DNA of 10,847 nt from Dehalococcoidia bacterium (GTDB taxonomy: Bacteria > Chloroflexota > Dehalococcoidia > GIF9 > AB-539-J10). Location of the stretch: NCBI GenBank assembly GCA_030606765.1, contig JAUWFX010000048.1, positions 1 to 10,847 of the forward strand. The letters are read 5' to 3'. Positions 7,360 through 10,847 of this stretch are shown one piece after another (the stretch's first letter is position 1; each line of letters starts with the position of its first letter). The translations under genes and the position numbers were made by a program. The notes below the pieces were generated by a model. That model saw only the letters and a program-made list of their open reading frames with translations, ran no database searches and was not told the origin of the DNA.

Positions 7360-8484
7360 TTATTTCTCATTTATGAATTCTCTGGTTTTATTGATGGCCC
7401 ATTCTTCGTGCATCATAATTGGGTTCTCACTTATTCTCTGCATCCGAAACATCATATCGCGTTCGCTAACCTCGCTCCTGACCTCTCCCAACAGTTTAGT
7501 AGCCAGCTCATCATTACCGAGGGAGTGGATGTGACCAATCGCGAGAAGCATCGTATCGACGTCCTTTGCTCGCCTTGCCTCGTTGATCGTTCGAGGGAAA
7601 AACCAGGCCCAATTCTCTTCCAGTTCTTCTAATTTTTCCATGGCAGCTTCATTCGACCCCAGTTTCTTGCGACGGTAATCATTGATAATGCGAATATCAG
7701 CAAGCCAGCCCAGCATCTGTCGCCAATTCTTTTGTTCATATGCATCCCTTGTTCGACCTAGGATTTCTTCAAAGGCAGCGCTGCCCGTCAACGTATCTTG
7801 CATATCCTCCGTTATTTCTCGAATGCGCGCCCACCTAGCTGCACGTTGACTCAGATAAGGCAGCCAAGATGCACCCGAAGGTCCATGAATTACTTTCACA
7901 AAGAAACTCCAGTGAGCTGGCAGTAGAGTCTCTTCTAGCCATTGATAATTAGGTACGGGGCGATTCAACAGAACGTCACATATGTCTTCTAATCCTCCTG
8001 GCGATATAGTATTGTCGGCATATTGTTCACGATAACTATTCATCAATTTCATTGGGTATTTGCTTGCTTCTAGTTCGCCTGCGTTGACGATATCTAAGAT
8101 AGTCTGGAATAGCTTCTCTCCTTGTCTTACATTCTTTGTGATAGGATAGTCTCTGTTTGGAAGCGTATACCAGGTATAAATGACAGCGGCAGCTCGCGTA
8201 ACTAAGTACCAACTGCGTTCTTCATTTGCCTTGATTGGGTCGGAAATACCCGCTAATAACAGAGCATTGGCAAGGAGTACATAAGCATCGCCATAATTTT
8301 CGTCCTCAGCTAAAGCCAGTTGACAGTTTCTTATTACTTCGATAAGGTTTTGAACTAATGCGAATTCATCTTCAGCTTTGAAGGGTTGTTCAGCACGTTT
8401 CCAATATTTGTTGGCTTCATCGAAGTATTTCCCTGCAGTACGAGCTTTATCAAAGCGCTTAAATATGCTCATAACTCCCTTCAA
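7360..8484 (-). CDS. TPR-like helical protein of about 370 aa
   Basis: The product is almost entirely helical. Residues 14-80 look like tetratricopeptide units, with a GKYFDEANKYWKRAEQ helix and then ENYGDAYVLLANALLLAG with the usual small-residue spacing. The rest, rich in Trp and Arg, has no recognisable catalytic motif, signal peptide or membrane span. Two starts are possible: TTG at 8482-8484 with GGAG eight bases upstream, or ATG at 8470-8472 (protein starting MSIFKRF) preceded by GAAGGGAG. It lies 40 bases after the 157-aa gene, in the same unit. A scaffold or sensor role is inferred from the fold alone. Confidence 0.7.
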   Translation of the reverse strand: MKGVMSIFKRFDKARTAGKYFDEANKYWKRAEQPFKAEDEFALVQNLIEVIRNCQLALAEDENYGDAYVLLANALLLAGISDPIKANEERSWYLVTRAAAVIYTWYTLPNRDYPITKNVRQGEKLFQTILDIVNAGELEASKYPMKLMNSYREQYADNTISPGGLEDICDVLLNRPVPNYQWLEETLLPAHWSFFVKVIHGPSGASWLPYLSQRAARWARIREITEDMQDTLTGSAAFEEILGRTRDAYEQKNWRQMLGWLADIRIINDYRRKKLGSNEAAMEKLEELEENWAWFFPRTINEARRAKDVDTMLLAIGHIHSLGNDELATKLLGEVRSEVSERDMMFRMQRISENPIMMHEEWAINKTREFINEK

Positions 8485-8524
8485 CTATGTGTCTCCATAC
8501 TTCAGCTACGTAATAGCCAGGATT

Positions 8525-8998
8525 TTAGTCTTTCCTTAGCCACAGCTTGGAGACTGTTCTCTTGAGTCTCTGGTAAGTAGTTTCCCAAAATGGTGCCTTA
8601 CGATACTTTTTTGCTATTTCTTCTGTACTGATAGCTTCTCTTGTTTCATCTTCAGGCTCGTCGGTAGCATTCTTCACAACAAGAGATTTTAGCACTTCGC
8701 CTTTCGGCCCATATATCGTAATGGATGTAGTACGTGCTGACTGTTTCTGCTTAAACCGCTCGCGAGCCCAATCAACAGCAAGCTTAACAATCTGTTTAAT
8801 TATTTCCTCTGTTACGGCACCTAGTATCGCAATCGTAATAACTTGATACAAGGTGACAGCATAACCCTTGTATCCATTGATTTTAACTTGCACTTTATAC
8901 TTCGGACAGGAGACGCGGATTGCTTTAGCAAGTTCTTCAGCTTCCTCGGGTATAATATCAAGCGGGTTTTTAGGTTGTATAATAATCTTCTTACCCAT
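8525..8998 (-). CDS. 157-aa protein with a central hydrophobic helix, possibly effector-associated (EACC1-like)
   Basis: Layout: an N-terminal alpha/beta segment (1-46), a long hydrophobic or amphipathic helix (about 47-82, with TLYQVITIAILG), a two-stranded segment with SITIYGPKGEVLKSLVV (92-108), an acidic linker and a basic C-terminal helix. This order recalls the EACC1 effector-associated component of bacterial conflict systems, which likewise joins a small alpha/beta domain, a hydrophobic helix and a VTVxxPDG-like hairpin. The resemblance is remembered pattern only, so treat it as weak. It may associate with the membrane. The ATG at 8996-8998 lacks a good ribosome site; an 11-codon leader frame (8991-9026, MHTVAMVDYDG) overlaps the start by eight bases and could couple translation. 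Confidence 0.65.
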   Translation of the reverse strand: MGKKIIIQPKNPLDIIPEEAEELAKAIRVSCPKYKVQVKINGYKGYAVTLYQVITIAILGAVTEEIIKQIVKLAVDWARERFKQKQSARTTSITIYGPKGEVLKSLVVKNATDEPEDETREAISTEEIAKKYRKAPFWETTYQRLKRTVSKLWLRKD

Positions 8999-9035
8999 CG
9001 TAATCTACCATAGCCACGGTATGCATCCTAATCTC

Positions 9036-9062
9036 ATTATACCATTCGATAGCTCAGTGAAG
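9036..9062 (-). promoter_or_regulatory. Promoter/operator of the right cargo unit, copy of 7180-7206
   Basis: The minus strand has TGGTATAAT (TATAAT at 9036-9041) preceded by CTTCACTGAGCTA. Weaker similarity to the other copy continues upstream: CTCAAGCT, then CCCTTTT and AAAGTT in both, with insertions in the 7.2-kb copy. Transcription would start near 9029, right before the 11-codon leader frame. Confidence 0.6.
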
Positions 9063-9123
9063 CTTGAGTCTAAGAAACTTTACAAAAGGGGAAAGGTTCG
9101 AGCCAGGGAGTATCCAGAAATTT

Positions 9124-9363
9124 CTACGCTTTAAGTTCCAGTTCATCTAAATGGCCTAAGCCAATCAGTTTACGCAACCTTCCCAAAGTAGGATATTCTA
9201 AAGTGTTAAGGCTAAATACTAGCGAATATAAGGCCATTCGCCAATCAAGCTTGAAAGTGGAAGAATAAAGCGAGTTAAACCAATCAAGCTTGCTGTTTAG
9301 GGTGAGTAACATTTGCTTAGCGTCGATGGAATCAGCCATAATATCGGGTGACTGAATTCCCAT
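9124..9363 (-). CDS. Small protein with 13-residue tandem repeats at the right end of the element (start uncertain)
   Basis: The frame is open from 9411 to TAG at 9124. Starting at the ATG of 9361-9363, which lies inside the terminal repeat, it gives 79 residues. ATGs at 9339 and 9312 are alternatives, and none has a ribosome site. The product holds two adjacent 13-residue units, KLDWFNSLYSSTF and KLDWRMALYSLVF, encoded by a 39-bp tandem duplication in which CCAATCAAGCTTG recurs at 9241 and 9280. Conservation of the reading phase across the duplication favours real coding, but promoter and ribosome site are missing and the frame runs through the element boundary. It could be a decayed passenger gene. 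No family is recognised. Confidence 0.4.
   Translation of the reverse strand: MGIQSPDIMADSIDAKQMLLTLNSKLDWFNSLYSSTFKLDWRMALYSLVFSLNTLEYPTLGRLRKLIGLGHLDELELKA
9313..9342 (+). promoter_or_regulatory. Weak outward promoter toward pth within the right end
   Basis: TTGCTT (9313-9318), an 18-base spacer and CATAAT (9337-9342) could give outward transcription starting near 9349. That would supply pth after separation from ligA. The -35 is poor. Confidence 0.25.
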
Positions 9364-9364
9364 A
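9336..9364 (-). repeat. Right terminal inverted repeat
   Basis: The minus strand begins TATGGGAATT at the tip and has ATATTATGG at offset 21-29, mirroring the left end. It abuts the right direct repeat exactly. Confidence 0.7.
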
Positions 9365-9375
9365 AACTCTAAGTT
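9365..9375 (+). repeat. Right 11-bp direct repeat (target-site duplication)
   Basis: AACTCTAAGTT, identical to 5150-5160. It ends one base before the pth ATG. Confidence 0.8.
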
Positions 9376-9376
9376 A

Positions 9377-9952
9377 ATGAAACTCATAGTTGGTCTAGGG
9401 AATCCCGGCAAGTCTTACGCCCATAATCGCCATAATGTGGGCTTCCGGTGCCTGAATTACTTTGCCAGGCTTCATTCTATCCGCTTTGACCACAGGCAGT
9501 GCCGGGCTAGAGTAAGCCTTACTGAAGTAAGGGGTGAGGAATTACTGCTGGCCAAGCCCAGGACGTTTGTAAATCTCAGCGGCGACCCCGTGGCTTGCCT
9601 GGTGCATAAGCATGACATTCCTTTGAGCAACCTCCTGGTAATATACGATGACCTTGATTTGCCCCTGGGCAAAATTCGCCTGCGGCAGAGCGGAGGCTCG
9701 GGAGGACACAAGGGTATGAACTCTATTATCTCCGCTCTGGGTAGCGAGAACTTCCCTCGAATCAGGGTGGGAATTGGGCGACCTCAGGCGGAGGCGCAAT
9801 CCATTAGCGAGGACACTATAGTCCGCTATGTGCTCAGCAATTTCTCCCCCCAGGAAGAAGCAACAATCAAGCCTGTAATTGCCCAGGTATCTGAAGCCAT
9901 CGACTGTTTTCTTACCGAGGGAATAGAAGCAGCAATGGGCAAGTTCAACTAG
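9377..9952 (+). CDS. pth: Peptidyl-tRNA hydrolase
   Basis: Pth cleaves peptidyl-tRNAs dropped by ribosomes and recycles the tRNA. At 191 residues it has the usual length. The start VGLGNPGKSYAHNRHNVGF gives Asn10 and catalytic His19; FVNLSG gives Asn66; YDDLDLPLG gives Asp91; and the GGSGGHKGMNSI loop (106-117) and RVGIGRP (130-136) complete the substrate channel. The residue matching the E. coli Asn114 position is Lys112 in GHKG, a common variant. The start is fixed by the conserved MKLIVGLGNPG. There is no ribosome site, and the direct repeat of the inserted element touches the gene's start, so it probably depended originally on ligA transcription and translation. Confidence 0.96.
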   Translation: MKLIVGLGNPGKSYAHNRHNVGFRCLNYFARLHSIRFDHRQCRARVSLTEVRGEELLLAKPRTFVNLSGDPVACLVHKHDIPLSNLLVIYDDLDLPLGKIRLRQSGGSGGHKGMNSIISALGSENFPRIRVGIGRPQAEAQSISEDTIVRYVLSNFSPQEEATIKPVIAQVSEAIDCFLTEGIEAAMGKFN

Positions 9953-10054
9953 CTACTTTATGAAGTTATATACTATGTCACGTTCAAAAGGAAATTTAAT
10001 AACAGGGCGGAATGTTAAACCCAAACCCAAATTATTCGTCGGACGAGAACACTA

Positions 10055-10063
10055 TGCTATAAT
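10055..10063 (+). promoter_or_regulatory. Extended -10 promoter of the zinc-finger/DUF998 unit
   Basis: TGCTATAAT is a perfect extended -10. A second TATAAT at 10069-10074 could be an alternative. TTCGTC (10035-10040) is a poor -35 at 17 bases. Confidence 0.5.
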
Positions 10064-10125
10064 TTCCGTATAATGAACTCAGTAGCTGGGCAATTTTAAG
10101 CATTGAGCATGAGCTAAGGAGAGAA

Positions 10126-10371
10126 ATGCGTTTTAAATGTGTTACCTGCGGAATTGAATTCGCTACTATAGAAGAGCTAGCTCGCCACAAGAAACAGCAC
10201 CAGGCTGGTACAAGAAGCTCTTCAGGAGTAATTTGCCTGGGCTGTGGCCAAAGTATTCCTTTAGAGCCATCTAAGGCGAACTACAGCGGGCCACTCACTT
10301 GCCCTAACTGCCGACGGACAATGGCGGTCGTCATAGAAAATGGTGAGGTAGCTGTAGCTCGGCTTGGCTAA
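10126..10371 (+). CDS. 81-aa protein with a classical C2H2 zinc finger plus a four-cysteine zinc ribbon
   Basis: Residues 3-25 match the eukaryote-type C2H2 consensus at every position: F3-x-C5-x2-C8-x3-F12-x5-L18-x2-H21-x3-H25. A short Gly/Ser linker leads to a second zinc site, C37-x2-C40 and C59-x2-C62, of zinc-ribbon type, then a beta-like tail. AAGGAGAG a few bases upstream supports the ATG. Most bacterial C2H2 proteins belong to the Ros/MucR group, which has a different spacing and no second ribbon. It is likely a nucleic-acid or protein binder, perhaps a regulator. It is followed after five bases by the DUF998 gene, presumably cotranscribed and coupled. Confidence 0.85.
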   Translation: MRFKCVTCGIEFATIEELARHKKQHQAGTRSSSGVICLGCGQSIPLEPSKANYSGPLTCPNCRRTMAVVIENGEVAVARLG

Positions 10372-10376
10372 CGTCT

Positions 10377-10847
10377 ATGTCTAAACGTCTGAACATCAAC
10401 GGTGTCCCGGCTCTAGTCGGCATCGTGGGACCCATCGTGGTGGTTGTTGGGGATCTCGTGGCATCTTTATCTACTCCTGGTTACAGCCCGGTCAGGGATT
10501 CAGTCAGCAGTCTGGCATTGACTCCCATAGGCTGGCTACAATCGATTTGCTTTCTGGCTATGGGCTTGCTGTTGGAGATCTTTGTCGCCGGGCTCTTTTT
10601 CAATATTCGTAGAGCCCGGGGCTTCCATGCCGGTATCGGACTTCTTGCTCTCTGTGGCTTCGTGTTGATGTTGATTGCCACTTTTCATATGGATGCCCCT
10701 GGAGGTCCGCGTACTATTGCAGGAATAATCCACACGATATCATCTTATGGCCTTGGCTTGTTATTCCCCATCGCTATTTTATCGCTCGCACCCAGCTTCA
10801 AGAGCACCCCCAATTGGAAAAACATCTTTATCTATACTCTGATTGCC
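10377..10847 (+). CDS. DUF998 family integral membrane protein (partial, C-terminus off window)
   Basis: The 157 codons visible to the window edge carry the DUF998 pattern: a first helix (11-30), PGYSPVRDSVSSLAL (34-48), GWLQ (52-55), a second helix ending in AGLFFNIRRARG (71-82), a third helix (85-102), the FHMDAPGG loop (103-110), GIIHTISSYGLGLLFPIAILSLA (116-138) and the start of a further helix. The family is of unknown function, sometimes suggested to be transport- or sensing-related. There is no ribosome site of its own; it begins five bases after the zinc-finger gene's stop, so translation is probably coupled to that gene. Confidence 0.85.
   Translation, partial: MSKRLNINGVPALVGIVGPIVVVVGDLVASLSTPGYSPVRDSVSSLALTPIGWLQSICFLAMGLLLEIFVAGLFFNIRRARGFHAGIGLLALCGFVLMLIATFHMDAPGGPRTIAGIIHTISSYGLGLLFPIAILSLAPSFKSTPNWKNIFIYTLIA

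Larger units (their letters stand above)
5161..9364. mobile_element. Non-autonomous transposon-like cassette inserted between ligA and pth
   Basis: The 4204-bp block is bordered by an exact 11-bp direct repeat and, directly inside it, by imperfect terminal inverted repeats. All its recognisable genes run leftward, against ligA and pth. It holds no recognisable transposase, integrase or resolvase, so movement would need an enzyme supplied in trans. Direct repeats of 10-13 bp are typical of the IS4/IS231 superfamily. Mobile insertion cassettes with IS231-type ends carrying only passenger genes are known, and this looks like the same concept, although I cannot assign the ends to any family. The cargo is a TPR-like protein, a 157-aa protein with a hydrophobic helix, a GIY-YIG nuclease, a HEPN-like protein and several tiny proteins. 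By eye the block is more A+T-rich than the flanking genes. Confidence 0.75.

Noticed and set aside
9036..9110. tRNA-like words: TAGCTCAGTG, and GGTTCGAGCC about 45 bases later, resembling D- and T-arm consensus
   Set aside because: No acceptor, anticodon or T stem can be paired around them, and the first word also occurs in the promoter copy near 7.2 kb. No tRNA gene is supported.
9960..10073. 37-codon plus-strand frame just after pth (MKLYTMSRSKGN...)
   Set aside because: No ribosome site, and it overlaps the TGCTATAAT promoter of the zinc-finger unit; probably chance.

Overview
The window looks like bacterial chromosome from an uncultured Chloroflexota-type organism, perhaps Dehalococcoidia. 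That is inferred from gene style only: a LigA with a BRCT tail, a short QueG-like double-[4Fe-4S] protein, a ClpP-like protease of the non-canonical group, a DUF998 membrane protein and a bacterial C2H2 finger. No rRNA, tRNA or CRISPR array is visible.

Layout. (1) 1-549, minus: an exported bactofilin-type repeat protein, cut by the window edge. (2) 724-1308, minus: a ClpP-like protease. (3) 1495-2214, plus: a QueG-like iron-sulfur protein. It is followed at 2252-2323 by a 5' scrap of a second copy of the ClpP-like gene. (4) 2440-2943, minus: TrmO, divergent from (5) ligA at 3109-5139, plus. (6) 5161-9364: a block of exclusively leftward genes. (7) pth at 9377-9952, plus. (8) 10126-10371 and 10377-end, plus: a small zinc-finger protein followed by a DUF998 membrane protein that runs off the window.

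The main discovery is region 6. It has the anatomy of a 4.2-kb mobile element inserted between ligA and pth. The 11-bp sequence AACTCTAAGTT occurs at both outer borders (5150-5160 and 9365-9375). Immediately inside lie imperfect terminal inverted repeats, with 9 of 10 matches at the tips and a second 8-of-9 block at offset 21-29. Removing the element and one direct repeat leaves the ligA stop 22 nt from the pth ATG, an ordinary operon spacing. No transposase is visible inside, so it resembles a non-autonomous cassette carrying passenger genes.

The cargo forms two leftward units driven by related promoter regions (around 7180-7206 and 9036-9062). The right unit encodes a 157-aa protein with a hydrophobic helix and a 370-aa TPR-like helical protein. 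The left unit encodes a 69-aa protein, a GIY-YIG nuclease, two very small proteins with strong ribosome-binding sites (one zinc-knuckle-like) and a protein with a HEPN-type Rx4H motif. Nuclease plus HEPN plus scaffold-like proteins on a mobile cassette suggests a defence or conflict module. That function is inference, and I do not recognise it as a named system.
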